Assembly (NCBI GenBank): GCA_902521725.1
Contig: CABYTF010000001.1
Location: forward strand, 124,001-188,000
DNA from: an uncultured Gammaproteobacteria bacterium
GTDB taxonomy: Bacteria; Pseudomonadota; Gammaproteobacteria; GCA-002705445; GCA-002716945
Direction of reading: 5' to 3'
Length of the DNA stretch: 64,000 nt
The first letter of the stretch is position 1; each line of letters starts with the position of its first letter. This document shows, in pieces, positions 39,059-49,421 of this stretch. Position numbers and translations under genes: made by a program. The notes beneath the pieces were generated by a model. That model ran no database searches and had not been told where the DNA came from. It was given only the letters and a program-made list of their open reading frames with translations.

Positions 39059-40066
39059 ATGACGATAAGAGTAGCTATTAATGGCTTTGGACGCATAGGA
39101 AGAAACATACTCAGAGCGAAATATGAGAATGATAATTATAATGATATACAGATTGTTGCCATAAATGATTTAGGTGATAGTCAAATTAATGCACATTTAT
39201 TGGTACATGATACAGTTCATGGGAAGTTTCAAAAGCCCGTAGATGTTAGCAGTGATAAAATAATAATTGATAACAGTGATGAGATACTAGTCACATCTGA
39301 GAGAAATCCAGAAGCTTTACCGTGGAGTAAACTTAAAATTGATGTTGTCTTTGAGTGCACTGGAATATTTGTCTCAAAGGATCAGGCAGGTGGACATATT
39401 ACTGCCGGAGCAAAAAAGGTAATCATTTCTGCACCAGGAAAAGAGGTCGATAACACCGTGGTGTTTGGGGTGAACCATGATACTTTAACTACTGACCATA
39501 CGGTAATTTCCAATGCTTCTTGTACTACTAACTGTTTAGCAACCGTGATAAACAATATTCATAAAAATCTTCAGATAACCAATGGTCTTATGACAACAGT
39601 TCATGCTTATACTAATGATCAGGTCTTAACTGATGTGTATCATACTGATCTGAGGAGGGCCAGATCTGCAACACAATCAATGATACCAACAAAAACTGGA
39701 GCTGCAGCAGCTGTTGGACTAGTGATGCCAGAGCTGAATGGTAAGCTTGACGGCTTTGCAATCAGAGTGCCCACCACAAACGTTTCGATAGTAGACCTTG
39801 TTTTCAATACGAATAAATCTAGCTCTGTTGATGATTTAAATAATCTTGTTTTAGAATCATCTGAAAATGAAATGAGAGGTATTGTCGGATACAATAATCT
39901 ACCTCTTGTATCAGTCGATTTTAATCACTCTTCATTTTCATCAGTTTATGATGAGAGCCTCACGAGGGCATCTGAGGACAAACTATACAAAATTTGCGCT
40001 TGGTATGATAATGAGTGGGGATTTTCTAATCGTATGCTTGATGTTACTAATCATTGGATCAAGTAG
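39059..40066 (+). CDS. gap: Type I glyceraldehyde-3-phosphate dehydrogenase
   Basis: It oxidises glyceraldehyde 3-phosphate in glycolysis or reduces bisphosphoglycerate in the reverse direction. NGFGRIGRN is the nucleotide site, Cys155 in SASCTTNC-type [11 protein letters not shown] is catalytic, and TTVHAYTND carries the catalytic His. The segment [21 protein letters not shown] resembles the form found beside Calvin-cycle genes in beta- and gammaproteobacteria more than E. coli GapA. Coenzyme preference cannot be settled by eye. Confidence 0.94.
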   Translation: MTIRVAINGFGRIGRNILRAKYENDNYNDIQIVAINDLGDSQINAHLLVHDTVHGKFQKPVDVSSDKIIIDNSDEILVTSERNPEALPWSKLKIDVVFECTGIFVSKDQAGGHITAGAKKVIISAPGKEVDNTVVFGVNHDTLTTDHTVISNASCTTNCLATVINNIHKNLQITNGLMTTVHAYTNDQVLTDVYHTDLRRARSATQSMIPTKTGAAAAVGLVMPELNGKLDGFAIRVPTTNVSIVDLVFNTNKSSSVDDLNNLVLESSENEMRGIVGYNNLPLVSVDFNHSSFSSVYDESLTRASEDKLYKICAWYDNEWGFSNRMLDVTNHWIK

Positions 40067-41199
40067 TGCAGCTTGAAGAGATAACAGATAAAAAGGTTCT
40101 TGTACGATTTGACTATAACGTTCCAATAGAAGACGGAATCATAGTAAATGATTTTAGGATAAGACAAACCTTCAATACATTGAATTCATTATTAGATAAT
40201 AACAATAAGTTGATTATTGCATCACATCTTGGAAGACCAACTGAGGGTAAGTATGATGAGAATCTCTCACTTAAACCCATATGTAACTATCTTTCTAATA
40301 AGTTAAATAAGAAAATTCAATTCATTAAAGGTTTCAACGATGCGATTGATTTTTCGAATCATGATATCGCAATGCTAGAGAATGTTAGATTTAATATTGG
40401 TGAAAAAAAATGTGATCCCAAATTATCACAAATAATTGCATCTATGGCTGACATCTTTGTTTTCGATGCATTTGGTGTATCACACAGAGCCGAGTGTACT
40501 ACAACAGGTGTTACGAATTATCTTGAAACAGTTGCAGGATTGAATATTAGATATGAAATACAGACAATAAATAAACTTATAAATGAACAGTCTAAACCTA
40601 TGACTATAATAATATCTGGCGCAAAAGTTTCTACTAAAATTGTACTTATTAAAAAGCTACTTACAAAATGCGATCATATGATACTTGGTGGAGGAATTCT
40701 TAATACATTCTTGAAGGCTAAAGGATATGAAGTCGGTAAATCACTCTTTGAGGAAGGATATGTTGGTGATGCTGTTAATATTCTTGAATCTGACTTCGCT
40801 AATAAAATACTTTTTCCATCAGATTTTTCTTGTGTGACTGAAAATGGCATTGCTAATGTTGACCTATCTCGGATATCTACTAATGACTCAATTTATGACC
40901 TAGGGACTTCCAGCATTAATGAAATCAAGAATATTGTGAGAAAATCAGCTTCAGTATTTTGGAATGGTCCTCTTGGCTATGTGGAAAAAAAACCATTCAA
41001 TAAGGGCACTGAGGAACTGGCAAAAGCAATTGCTGACCATAACTGTTTTTCTATCGTTGGAGGTGGTGATACACTACCGATTATTGAAAACTTAAAATTA
41101 CAAAATGGATATAACTGTATATCTACAGGGGGAGGATCGCTTCTGACCTATTTAGAGGGTGGATCATTACCAATAATAGATAAGCTAAACTTAAGATAA
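40054..41199 (+). CDS. pgk: Phosphoglycerate kinase
   Basis: It transfers phosphate between 1,3-bisphosphoglycerate and ADP. Motifs: [44 protein letters not shown] and the ATP-site GGGDTLPII, then [14 protein letters not shown]. Length 381 aa is normal. The ATG at 40054 lies 13 nt inside gap; a GTG at 40066, overlapping the gap stop as TAGTG, is an equally possible start and removes four residues. Confidence 0.95.
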   Translation: MDQVVQLEEITDKKVLVRFDYNVPIEDGIIVNDFRIRQTFNTLNSLLDNNNKLIIASHLGRPTEGKYDENLSLKPICNYLSNKLNKKIQFIKGFNDAIDFSNHDIAMLENVRFNIGEKKCDPKLSQIIASMADIFVFDAFGVSHRAECTTTGVTNYLETVAGLNIRYEIQTINKLINEQSKPMTIIISGAKVSTKIVLIKKLLTKCDHMILGGGILNTFLKAKGYEVGKSLFEEGYVGDAVNILESDFANKILFPSDFSCVTENGIANVDLSRISTNDSIYDLGTSSINEIKNIVRKSASVFWNGPLGYVEKKPFNKGTEELAKAIADHNCFSIVGGGDTLPIIENLKLQNGYNCISTGGGSLLTYLEGGSLPIIDKLNLR

Positions 41200-42638
41200 T
41201 GAAAAAAAGGACAAAAATAATAGCTACATTAGGCCCCGCATCTACTTCAACAAGCAAAGTAGAGAGGATGCTCCACGCTGGAGCAGATGTATTTAGAATA
41301 AATCTTTCTCACGCAAGTATTGATGATGCAAAAGACATAATTTCTCTAGTGAGAAGCCAAGAAAAAAAGATAGGGAGACCAGTTGCGATTATGTTGGACC
41401 TGCAAGGGCAAAAAGTCAGAATTAAAGGTTTCGGCAAAAAGCCGCACGTTATACTAAAAAGTGGAGACAAATATGTTTTGGACCCATCTTTGAATGATAA
41501 TGGTAATCAAAGAGCAGTTGGTGTTACTTTTAAAGATTTATATAAAAATGTTCAACCCGGTGATGAACTCTTATTAAGCGATGCGTTGATAAAACTGAAA
41601 GTTGAAGAAATTAAGTCGAAAAAAATTCACACTATCGTCCAGAGGGGCGGGAAGCTAAAGCCCTATCAGGGCGTAAACAAGAAGGGTGGAGGACTATCTT
41701 TATCTGGAATCACACAAAAGGATAAGTCAGATCTAAAAAAATCTCTTTCGCTAGAATATGACTATGTTGCTGTGTCATTTGTTAAAGATGATAAAGATGT
41801 AAATGATATAAGAAAGATAGTTAAACATAAAGATATTAGAATCATTGCTAAAATTGAACGTAATGAAGCTATTAAAAATATTGATAAAATTACAAAAGCA
41901 GCAGACGGATTACTAGTCGCACGTGGCGACCTTGGTGTCGAAATTGGGATAGAACAACTTCCAGCTACGCAAAAGTTTTTAATAAGAAAAGCAATATCAT
42001 TCGATAAAATAGTAATTGTAGCTACACAAATGATGGAATCGATGATAAGTAATAGAGTTCCTACACGTGCAGAAGTTTTCGATGTAGCTAATGCTGTAAC
42101 GTCTGGCGTAGATGCAATTATGTTCTCAGCTGAGACAGCCATTGGAAAGTACCCATCTGATGTCATAAGTGAAGCGAGTAGAATTTGTATAGAATCGGAG
42201 GGAGCTTATATACGACCACTATCTGTTGACCGAGTAGTGCCAAAAACACTTCCTGTTGATCAAGTAATAGCGTTATCTGCTGTGTATAGCGCTAAACTTA
42301 CTAAAGTTGTGGCGATAGCCGCATTGACCGAAACAGGTTCGACAGCATTATGGATGTCTAGAGTACAATCAAACATACCTATTTATGCGATGACACAAAA
42401 TAATAAGACAAGTAGGAGGATCTGTCTTTACAAAGGTGTTCAATCAATCAAGCTTGATAAACTTGAGGAAAACCATGCCCAAGCCAATATGCAAGTTATT
42501 TCACTCATGAGAAAGATTGGTACTGTTAAAAAAGGCGATTTAGTAATTATAACTAAAGGAGACCTGCTCGGAACGAGTGGAGGTACGAATGCAATGAAAG
42601 TCGTTGAAGTCGGAAATATGATTGAGGTAAATGATTAA
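41199..42638 (+). CDS. pyk: Pyruvate kinase
   Basis: It makes pyruvate and ATP from phosphoenolpyruvate. KIIATLGPAS at the start, FRINLSHAS, the metal/active-site block IIAKIERNEAI, ARGDLGVEIG and the hinge MMESMISNRVPTRAEVFDVANAV are diagnostic. A C-terminal domain of about 120 aa is present, so allosteric control is possible. Length 479 aa resembles PykA. It shares one base with pgk. Confidence 0.95.
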   Translation: MKKRTKIIATLGPASTSTSKVERMLHAGADVFRINLSHASIDDAKDIISLVRSQEKKIGRPVAIMLDLQGQKVRIKGFGKKPHVILKSGDKYVLDPSLNDNGNQRAVGVTFKDLYKNVQPGDELLLSDALIKLKVEEIKSKKIHTIVQRGGKLKPYQGVNKKGGGLSLSGITQKDKSDLKKSLSLEYDYVAVSFVKDDKDVNDIRKIVKHKDIRIIAKIERNEAIKNIDKITKAADGLLVARGDLGVEIGIEQLPATQKFLIRKAISFDKIVIVATQMMESMISNRVPTRAEVFDVANAVTSGVDAIMFSAETAIGKYPSDVISEASRICIESEGAYIRPLSVDRVVPKTLPVDQVIALSAVYSAKLTKVVAIAALTETGSTALWMSRVQSNIPIYAMTQNNKTSRRICLYKGVQSIKLDKLEENHAQANMQVISLMRKIGTVKKGDLVIITKGDLLGTSGGTNAMKVVEVGNMIEVND

Positions 42639-42649
42639 GGAGAAGTGAA

Positions 42650-43645
42650 ATGGATAAAAATATACTAGTTGAAACAGCAAACAAGATGATGATGAGGCCG
42701 AAAGGTATTTTAGCAATGGATGAGAGCAGCCCTACAATTGCAAAGCGCCTTGCCTCTATCAACGTAGATAATAATGAGGACAATAGAAGACGTTATAGAG
42801 AACTTATAGTCACTGCTCCGAACCTATCAGATTATATTAGCGGCGCCATCCTCTTTGAGGAGACATTCGATCAAAAGATGAACGACGGCACTTTGTTTAG
42901 AGACTATCTCGCGAGCATTGGAATATTGCCAGGTATTAAAGTTGATAAAGGAGCAAAAGATTTATCATGTCATCCTAATGAGAAAATTACAGAGGGTTTG
43001 GACGGCCTTAGAGACAGGTTAGCATTATACTATGAGAATGGAGCAAAGTTTTGCAAATGGAGAGCAGTGATAACTATAGCTAATGATATCCCCTCAGATG
43101 CATGTATTGAATCAAATATGAATGCTCTTGCTAGGTATGCGTCTCTGTGTCAAGAAAATAACTTAGTGCCAATTGTTGAACCTGAAGTTCTAATCAACGG
43201 TATACATAGTATCGATGAATGCGATAAAGTCACAAGAAAATCATTAAACTCTCTATTCAGTCATTTGGAAATGTTTAACGTATATTTGCCTGGGACAGTG
43301 TTGAAACCAAGCATGGTAATATCAGGTCAGGATAATGACTCAAGAGCTTCGTACGAAGAAGTAGCTTCTAAAACTATTTCATGTCTTAAAGATATTGTGC
43401 CGAGTGACACAGCAGGCATTGCATTTCTATCTGGCGGTCAAACTGATCTCGAGGCAGAATCACATTTGAATATAATGAATCAGTCAAGTGATCTTCCCTG
43501 GAGAGTAACTTTTTCTTATGCGAGAGCTATTCAAGCTGCTGCTTTGGCAGCATGGCAAGGAAAAGATGAAAATCTAGAATCTTCTCAGAGCATACTTATT
43601 GAAAGAGCGCAGAGATGTTCTAATTCATCTGTTGGAAAGCTTTAG
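42650..43645 (+). CDS. fba: Class I fructose-bisphosphate aldolase
   Basis: It is the Schiff-base aldolase, not the zinc-dependent class II form common in bacteria. GILAMDESSPTIAKRL at the N terminus, KWRAV with Lys136, EPE at 177-179 and the Schiff-base Lys219 in VLKPSMV match the animal/plant-type family; FLSGGQ follows. Length 331 aa. AAGGAGAAGTGAA gives a strong ribosome-binding site. The end overlaps bioD convergently by 21 nt. Confidence 0.93.
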   Translation: MDKNILVETANKMMMRPKGILAMDESSPTIAKRLASINVDNNEDNRRRYRELIVTAPNLSDYISGAILFEETFDQKMNDGTLFRDYLASIGILPGIKVDKGAKDLSCHPNEKITEGLDGLRDRLALYYENGAKFCKWRAVITIANDIPSDACIESNMNALARYASLCQENNLVPIVEPEVLINGIHSIDECDKVTRKSLNSLFSHLEMFNVYLPGTVLKPSMVISGQDNDSRASYEEVASKTISCLKDIVPSDTAGIAFLSGGQTDLEAESHLNIMNQSSDLPWRVTFSYARAIQAAALAAWQGKDENLESSQSILIERAQRCSNSSVGKL

Positions 43646-44284
43646 TACAGTAGATACTTTCCTGGATATGTCTCTTATAGACGAGATGCCTTTATAATTA
43701 ATAACTGGTAGCTTCGTGTATTTTCTAATTTCTGTCAGGTTGTCCATGTTATTCTTTTTGCTTGTATTGAGGATGATTAAATCTAGGTTAGTTTTATACT
43801 TCTGAAAAGCATATATGTTCGCTATTGTGCTACTGATGCATCCAAGTTCATCTTTAACAACTAAAATATTAAATGATTTAATTAATCTCATCATATCTAT
43901 ATTGAGACCATCAAGTGCTAGTGGTGAAAATGCTCCGCCTGCACCCTCCACTAGAATCGATGACGATTTTGAGAGTTCGTGAAATTTCTCGAGATAATTT
44001 TTGAGATAAATCTTTTTACCCTCCCTTTTAATTGCTAAATATGGCGATATTGGCTCTATGAACCTATATGGATTTATATCGTCGAGTGAAACTTTTTTAT
44101 CTAGGGCTTGGAAATATTTTGATGAATCTGAAGGTATTAAAATTTTGTTTTTTCTTCTACATCCTGTTTCTATTGGTTTAAAGGCAATAAAACCTAATTT
44201 AGATAGTTCTTTAATTAACCTAACACCAATGTATGTCTTACCAACATCAGTATTTGTGCCAGTAATAAATATATGTTTACTCAT
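43625..44284 (-). CDS. bioD: Dethiobiotin synthetase
   Basis: It closes the ureido ring of dethiobiotin using CO2 and ATP. The P-loop GTNTDVGKT follows directly after the start (MSKHIFIT), then the catalytic Lys/Thr stretch KPIETGC and EGAGGAFSPL. I use the ATG at 44284 rather than the in-frame ATG at 44305, because the P-loop then sits at the usual distance from the N terminus. The start overlaps purC by 8 nt; product is 219 aa. Confidence 0.9.
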   Translation of the reverse strand: MSKHIFITGTNTDVGKTYIGVRLIKELSKLGFIAFKPIETGCRRKNKILIPSDSSKYFQALDKKVSLDDINPYRFIEPISPYLAIKREGKKIYLKNYLEKFHELSKSSSILVEGAGGAFSPLALDGLNIDMMRLIKSFNILVVKDELGCISSTIANIYAFQKYKTNLDLIILNTSKKNNMDNLTEIRKYTKLPVINYKGISSIRDISRKVSTVLKLSNR

Positions 44285-45134
44285 CTGCGAGCATTCCAAA
44301 TACATTTGAATATCTGGAAATAATACTTTCTTTTACTTTATCAGGAATTGAAATCTGATCATTATCCCAATTAATACTTTTTAGATAATCTCTAAAATAC
44401 TGTTTATCAAAGTAATTTACGTTTTTTTGTTTCAAGTCACTAGTCAGACAATACCGAGAACAGTCAGGTGTAAATATTTCATCAATTAAAATGATTTTTT
44501 TATTTTGGTCGTATCCGAATTCAAATTTGGTATCTATTAATGTCAGCCCTTTTGACAAGGCATGTTCATGTGCATAATTATACAATTCAAAACTCTTATT
44601 CTTAATATACTCTGCGACATCTCTTCCGATAATCTCATACATTTCTGACAATGATATATTTTGGTCTTTGTCTCCAACGGCTGCTTTCGTTGATGGTGTA
44701 AATATCGGCAAATCGAATTTGTCATTTAGTTGCATATTTTCTTTTATATCAATATCACCTATCATTCCGCTCTCAAGATATTCTTTGTACGCTGAGCCAG
44801 AAATATAACCTCTAACAATAGCCTCTATTCTTATTGGCTTGCACTTTTTTACCAAGATGCATCTTTCGTGTGAATTCGGTACTAGCTGTTCTAATTCATT
44901 ACTGTCAATCATATGATTATCAATAATGTGTCCAGTTTTTTTAAACCAGTATTTTGATATCTTTGTTAAAAGTGCACCTTTTTCAGGAAGTTCGTCTTCG
45001 AAAACAAAATCATATGCAGATATTTTATTAGACGTTTTGAGTATCAGTTGATCATCGTTGTAGTTGTATGCTTCTCTTATCTTCCCAGAGAATACAGGTT
45101 TATTCTCCAGGAAGTATTCGTCTATTAGCGCCAT
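44277..45134 (-). CDS. purC: Phosphoribosylaminoimidazole-succinocarboxamide synthase
   Basis: SAICAR synthetase adds aspartate to CAIR in purine synthesis. Conserved parts: GKIREAYNY near the N terminus, RGYISGSAYKEY, PIFTPSTKA, and LIDTKFEFGYD with LIDEIFTPDCSRY. Length 285 aa fits the longer, SAICAR-synthase type seen in yeast and some bacteria rather than the 237 aa E. coli form. It follows the pseudoazurin gene by 3 nt. Confidence 0.93.
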   Translation of the reverse strand: MALIDEYFLENKPVFSGKIREAYNYNDDQLILKTSNKISAYDFVFEDELPEKGALLTKISKYWFKKTGHIIDNHMIDSNELEQLVPNSHERCILVKKCKPIRIEAIVRGYISGSAYKEYLESGMIGDIDIKENMQLNDKFDLPIFTPSTKAAVGDKDQNISLSEMYEIIGRDVAEYIKNKSFELYNYAHEHALSKGLTLIDTKFEFGYDQNKKIILIDEIFTPDCSRYCLTSDLKQKNVNYFDKQYFRDYLKSINWDNDQISIPDKVKESIISRYSNVFGMLADE

Positions 45135-45137
45135 TAA

Positions 45138-45587
45138 TTATTTTAATTGATTTATATAGCTAGTAAATCTCTCTTTGTTTGTAGCAAACTTCTTCTCTTC
45201 TGCAGCCGCGAAATCAGATGATGCTCCAAGATTAGCTAAGTTATCACCAACAGCAATGATCCCTATCATGCCAAGAATGTAGTGAGGAGTACACTTATAG
45301 CCATAGACTCCCTCTTTAGTGAATGTTATTTTCAATTCCTCATTGATTTTACCATTCCATTCTAAACCAGTATCTGGTGTCATTTCTGCTATCGATGCAG
45401 TATTGTGTCCAGGATTTGTAGCTTTCCAAGTCACACTATCTCCAGGAGCTATTTTAAGAACTGCAGGTTTAAAAACCATCATCTCACCATTTGAGGAACT
45501 GAGCATCTCAACGGTGTGATCTGCTGCCATGACAGGAGTAGCCATAACAAACATTATTGTTAGTAGTATTTTTTTCATAATTTCCAT
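45138..45587 (-). CDS. Pseudoazurin (periplasmic type I copper protein)
   Basis: A secreted blue copper electron carrier. A signal peptide (MKKILLTIMFVMATPVMA) ends before ADHT. The copper ligands are His61 in NPGHNTAS, and Cys99, His102 and Met107 in YKCTPHYILGMIG. Length 149 aa fits pseudoazurin. Known partners are nitrite or nitrous oxide reductases and methylamine dehydrogenase; none is in the window, so its donor and acceptor are unknown. AGGA six bases before the first ATG supports that start. purC and bioD follow on the same strand. Confidence 0.9.
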   Translation of the reverse strand: MEIMKKILLTIMFVMATPVMAADHTVEMLSSSNGEMMVFKPAVLKIAPGDSVTWKATNPGHNTASIAEMTPDTGLEWNGKINEELKITFTKEGVYGYKCTPHYILGMIGIIAVGDNLANLGASSDFAAAEEKKFATNKERFTSYINQLK

Positions 45588-45696
45588 AATTTATCCTTAT
45601 AAATCCATATTCAATTAATTCCAATAGTTTATCACAAAAAATAAATTTAATTCATTGTGCGAATGACTTATACTGACTTGGAAAAGTTTTTGATTC

Positions 45697-46365
45697 ATGA
45701 ATGATTATATTATAGCCCCATCTATTCTATCAGCAGACTTTGCAAATTTAGGCAAGGATGTTTCTGATGTTATTGATGCAGGCGCAGATTTTATTCATTT
45801 TGATGTCATGGACAATCACTATGTCCCAAATCTCACAGTTGGTCCTATGGTTTGTAAATCTCTCCGCGATTATGGTATCAATGCCACTATAGATGTACAT
45901 CTTATGATCAGCCCTGTCGATGAGATAATACCTGACTTCGCCAAAGCAGGAGCTAATTACATTACATTTCATCCTGAGGCTACTAAGCATGTTGATCGAA
46001 CGATCAAACTTATCAAAGATCATGGTTGTCAACCTGGAGTAGTTCTTAATCCTGCTACTAATGCTTCAATTCTTGAATACTGTTTGGATCAAATAGATAT
46101 GGTTTTATTGATGTCTGTTAATCCTGGATTTGCAGGTCAGAAATTTATTGAGTCTACATATGACAAAATCATTGAGGTGAGAGAAATGATTGATGCTGTC
46201 AATCCCTCAATAAGGCTTGAAGTAGACGGCGGCTTAAATCTTGAGAATATAGGGAAAGCTGCTAGATCCGGAGCAGACACTTTTGTTGCAGGCTCTGCAA
46301 TATTTAATTCAGAGAATTACAAAAAAACAATTTCTCAAATGAGAGAAATTATATCAAAATCATAA
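45697..46365 (+). CDS. rpe: Ribulose-phosphate 3-epimerase
   Basis: This TIM-barrel enzyme interconverts ribulose and xylulose 5-phosphates. [50 protein letters not shown] and LEVDGGLN are the family signature strands. Length 222 aa. A TATACT at 45669-45674 may be its -10 box. trpE begins 9 nt later; gph, which lies between rpe and trpE in pseudomonads, is missing. Confidence 0.95.
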   Translation: MNDYIIAPSILSADFANLGKDVSDVIDAGADFIHFDVMDNHYVPNLTVGPMVCKSLRDYGINATIDVHLMISPVDEIIPDFAKAGANYITFHPEATKHVDRTIKLIKDHGCQPGVVLNPATNASILEYCLDQIDMVLLMSVNPGFAGQKFIESTYDKIIEVREMIDAVNPSIRLEVDGGLNLENIGKAARSGADTFVAGSAIFNSENYKKTISQMREIISKS

Positions 46366-46374
46366 TTAATATTA

Positions 46375-47832
46375 ATGGAATTTAATGAGTTTTCAATAAA
46401 GGCCAGTGAAGGCTATAACTTAATACCTATTATCAAGGAGATAGAATCTTTTGATACAGAAGCGATAGATATTTACTCTAATCACTTTGATAAAAAGAAG
46501 TCATTTTTTTTTGAATCACTTGAGGGCGATAAAAACTGGAGTAGGTATACAATAATTGGTTGCTCTTCTGGTGATTTTATAGAAATCTATGACAATGAAA
46601 TCCATAGATTTTCTAATTTTTCATGTGAAGAAAAAATTCAACACTCAAATCCTATAGAATGGCTTGAAGAATATTTCAATACATTTAAAGCGTTTATTCC
46701 CAGCAACCTTCCCTCATTTTCAGGAGGATTTGTGGGACATTTCTCATTCGAGTCCGTCTGCTTTTTTGAAGATACTATCAAAAGAAAGGAACAGGCAAAT
46801 GACATAAATGCACCAGATATATCATTAATTATTTGTAAAGATTTTATAGTTTTTGATAAGACTAGTAACAAAGTTTTTATTGTTGTTTTCTCTGATAACA
46901 CAAAGAAAGGATATGATGATAGCAAGGTAAAGGTGAATAATTATGAAAAACTTCTTATTACCGATCTAAATCCAAATAATCATGCTAAGTCAGCACAAAA
47001 AACTATAGTCAAATATGACTTTGAAAGGGACGATTTCATATCTGCGGTAAAAAAAATAAAGAAGTATATATCCTCTGGGGATGTAATGCAGGTCGTTCTT
47101 TCTCAGCGAATGATGATAGATTTTAAGGAGAAACCAATTAATTTCTATAGAGAGCTTCGACAAATAAACCCGTCACCTTATATGTACTATCTAAATATGG
47201 GCGACTATACGGTCGTTGGTTCATCGCCAGAGATCTTGGTTAGACTCGAAGATCAAAAGGTAACTGTGCGTCCCATTGCAGGCACAAGACCAAGAGGTGA
47301 TAGCAAGGAATCCGATGATAATTATGAAATTGATTTGCTGAAAGATAATAAAGAGCTTGCCGAGCATTTAATGTTAATTGATCTAGGAAGAAATGATATC
47401 GGCAGAATTTGTGAGACTGGAAGTATAAAATTGACAGATCAAATGATCATTGAGAGATACTCGCATGTTATGCACATGGTTTCTAACGTAGAGGGCTTTA
47501 TAAAGCCGGGCAGTTCTTTTTTCGACGTTTTGAGAGCAACTTTCCCAGCAGGGACTGTATCTGGTGCACCCAAGATAAGAGCCCTTCAGATCATCTTTGA
47601 GCTTGAAAACATTACAAGAGGTATTTATGCTGGTGCAATAGGTTATCTGGGATGGAATGGTAACATGGACACTGCTATAGCTATTAGGACCTGCGTGATC
47701 AAGTCAAATAAACTGTACATTCAATGTGGTGCTGGAATAGTATTCGACTCCATCCCAGAGTCAGAATGGGATGAAACTATCAACAAGGGTAAAGCCATCG
47801 TAAAAGCAGTTGAGAAACTCAGGGGCAGCTAA
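46375..47832 (+). CDS. trpE: Anthranilate synthase component I
   Basis: It converts chorismate to anthranilate with TrpG. The catalytic core is clear: GDVMQVVLSQR, NPSPYMYYL, GSSPEILVRL, RPIAGTRPRG, LIDLGRNDIGR, and the C-terminal PAGTVSGAPKIRALQII. N-terminal feedback elements such as a Leu-Glu-Ser-type triplet (ESLEGDKNWSRY) suggest tryptophan inhibition (inference). Only 9 nt separate it from rpe, so there is no room for a leader peptide attenuator. Confidence 0.95.
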   Translation: MEFNEFSIKASEGYNLIPIIKEIESFDTEAIDIYSNHFDKKKSFFFESLEGDKNWSRYTIIGCSSGDFIEIYDNEIHRFSNFSCEEKIQHSNPIEWLEEYFNTFKAFIPSNLPSFSGGFVGHFSFESVCFFEDTIKRKEQANDINAPDISLIICKDFIVFDKTSNKVFIVVFSDNTKKGYDDSKVKVNNYEKLLITDLNPNNHAKSAQKTIVKYDFERDDFISAVKKIKKYISSGDVMQVVLSQRMMIDFKEKPINFYRELRQINPSPYMYYLNMGDYTVVGSSPEILVRLEDQKVTVRPIAGTRPRGDSKESDDNYEIDLLKDNKELAEHLMLIDLGRNDIGRICETGSIKLTDQMIIERYSHVMHMVSNVEGFIKPGSSFFDVLRATFPAGTVSGAPKIRALQIIFELENITRGIYAGAIGYLGWNGNMDTAIAIRTCVIKSNKLYIQCGAGIVFDSIPESEWDETINKGKAIVKAVEKLRGS

Positions 47833-48407
47833 TGATTTTGATGATAGATAACTATGACTCTTTTACGTTCAATATTGTTCAATATTTGGGCGAATTAGGC
47901 GCTGATGTTCTTGTCAAAAGAAATGATGAAATTTCCATAGATGAAATTAAAACACTTAACCCCGAGAGAATTGTTATATCTCCCGGCCCATGCACTCCAA
48001 ATGAAGCAGGAGTCTCTATTGAAGTGGTGAAAAACTTTTGTCAACACAAACCAATTCTGGGAGTTTGTCTTGGTCATCAAACGATTGGACAAGCTTTTGG
48101 AGGTAAAATAGTATCTGCGAAAAAAATAATGCATGGTAAGACGTCAAAAATTATCCATGATGGGGACTATCTGTTCAGTAATATCGAGCAAAAATTTACA
48201 GCTACTAGATATCACTCGCTAGTGATTGACCCTGATAGTTTACCTGATAGCTTAATCATTACTGCGAGAACTGATGATAGTGACAATGAATCCGAAATTA
48301 TGGGAGTTAGGCATAAAGATTATAAATTGTTTGGGGTGCAATTCCATCCTGAGTCTATTCTCACAGAGTCCGGCCATAAACTACTTGAGAATTTCATGAA
48401 TGTATAG
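47832..48407 (+). CDS. trpG: Anthranilate synthase component II (glutamine amidotransferase)
   Basis: It supplies ammonia to TrpE; the same protein may also serve PabB for folate, as in some bacteria (inference). DNYDSFTFNIVQYLGELG at the start, SPGPCTPNEAG, the nucleophile in GVCLGHQTIG and the terminal FHPESILTESG are typical. Length 191 aa. It overlaps trpE by one base and trpD by 8 nt. Confidence 0.95.
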   Translation: MILMIDNYDSFTFNIVQYLGELGADVLVKRNDEISIDEIKTLNPERIVISPGPCTPNEAGVSIEVVKNFCQHKPILGVCLGHQTIGQAFGGKIVSAKKIMHGKTSKIIHDGDYLFSNIEQKFTATRYHSLVIDPDSLPDSLIITARTDDSDNESEIMGVRHKDYKLFGVQFHPESILTESGHKLLENFMNV

Positions 48408-49416
48408 TTTTAAAGAGATAATTTCTTCACTAAATAACAAAAAAGATTTATCCAAAGATGAAGCATTCTTTATCTCAGAAAGTATGTTTAAAGGAACTCT
48501 ATCTGATTCTGAAATCAAAAATGTACTAGTGGCGCTGAATGCCAAGGGTATATGTACTGATGAAGTAGTTGGGTTTGCAAAAGCCATGAGAAAAATATCA
48601 ACCAAAGTTGTAACTGATGAAAAAGTCGTTGATTGCTGTGGTACAGGGGGAGACGGAATAAATACATTCAATATATCTACATGCTCTGCTTTTATCTCAG
48701 CTGCCTCGGGAGTAAAAGTTGCAAAACATGGCAACAAGGCAATCACAAGTAATTCAGGGAGTGCAGACGTGCTTCATGATGCTGGCGCAAAACTTGATTT
48801 ATCTCCAGAAAAAGTAAGCCAGTGCATCAACGAGGTAAATTTTGGATTTATGTTTGCACCATTGCACCATAAAGCTATGAAAAATGTTGCAGCATCTAGA
48901 AAAGAAATTGCACCTAATAAGACCATATTTAATATGCTCGGACCTATTACTAATCCCGCGAATGCACAAATTCAACTTATCGGGGTATTTGATAAAAGCG
49001 CAATGCACCTTGTGGCAGACTCACTCATGGAATTAGGAACATCCAAGGCGATTATACTAAACTCAAGGGATGGAATGGACGAGGCCAGTATTTATGCTGA
49101 AACAGACATCATTGAGATAAAAGATAGTATTAAAACTCAGTACACAATCAATCCTAAAGACTATGGTATAACAGGAAAAGATTTTGATAGTATAAAAACA
49201 AGCAGTGAGAAGAGCAGTCTTGATTTTATATTTAGTGTTATAAATAATGAAGAATCGGACGCAAAAGAAATTTGTGTCTTGAATGCTGCACTATCTGTTA
49301 TGTTATATAAAGACATAGAGCTAAATGATTCTATATCGCAATGCAGAGAATCCCTGTCTGAATACAAAGTCAGAGATAAATTCAATCAATACATAGATTT
49401 CACAAATCAGGTATAA
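48400..49416 (+). CDS. trpD: Anthranilate phosphoribosyltransferase
   Basis: It joins anthranilate to PRPP. The glycine-rich PRPP motif CCGTGGDG, NISTCSAFISAASG, KHGNKAITSNSGSADVL and the metal-site DGMDEASI are as in the family. Length 338 aa is typical of the monofunctional enzyme. Start at ATG 48400 overlaps trpG. trpC follows after 5 nt. Confidence 0.95.
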   Translation: MYSFKEIISSLNNKKDLSKDEAFFISESMFKGTLSDSEIKNVLVALNAKGICTDEVVGFAKAMRKISTKVVTDEKVVDCCGTGGDGINTFNISTCSAFISAASGVKVAKHGNKAITSNSGSADVLHDAGAKLDLSPEKVSQCINEVNFGFMFAPLHHKAMKNVAASRKEIAPNKTIFNMLGPITNPANAQIQLIGVFDKSAMHLVADSLMELGTSKAIILNSRDGMDEASIYAETDIIEIKDSIKTQYTINPKDYGITGKDFDSIKTSSEKSSLDFIFSVINNEESDAKEICVLNAALSVMLYKDIELNDSISQCRESLSEYKVRDKFNQYIDFTNQV

Positions 49417-49421
49417 CCATT

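Noticed and set aside
36507-43645. Calvin-cycle operon
   Set aside because: tkt, gap, pgk and fba are consistent with it, but no RuBisCO, prk or cbbR is in the window, so only sugar-phosphate metabolism is claimed.
46366-46374. Tryptophan attenuator or leader peptide before trpE
   Set aside because: Only 9 nt separate rpe and trpE; nothing fits. The 17 nt before hisB also exclude a his leader.
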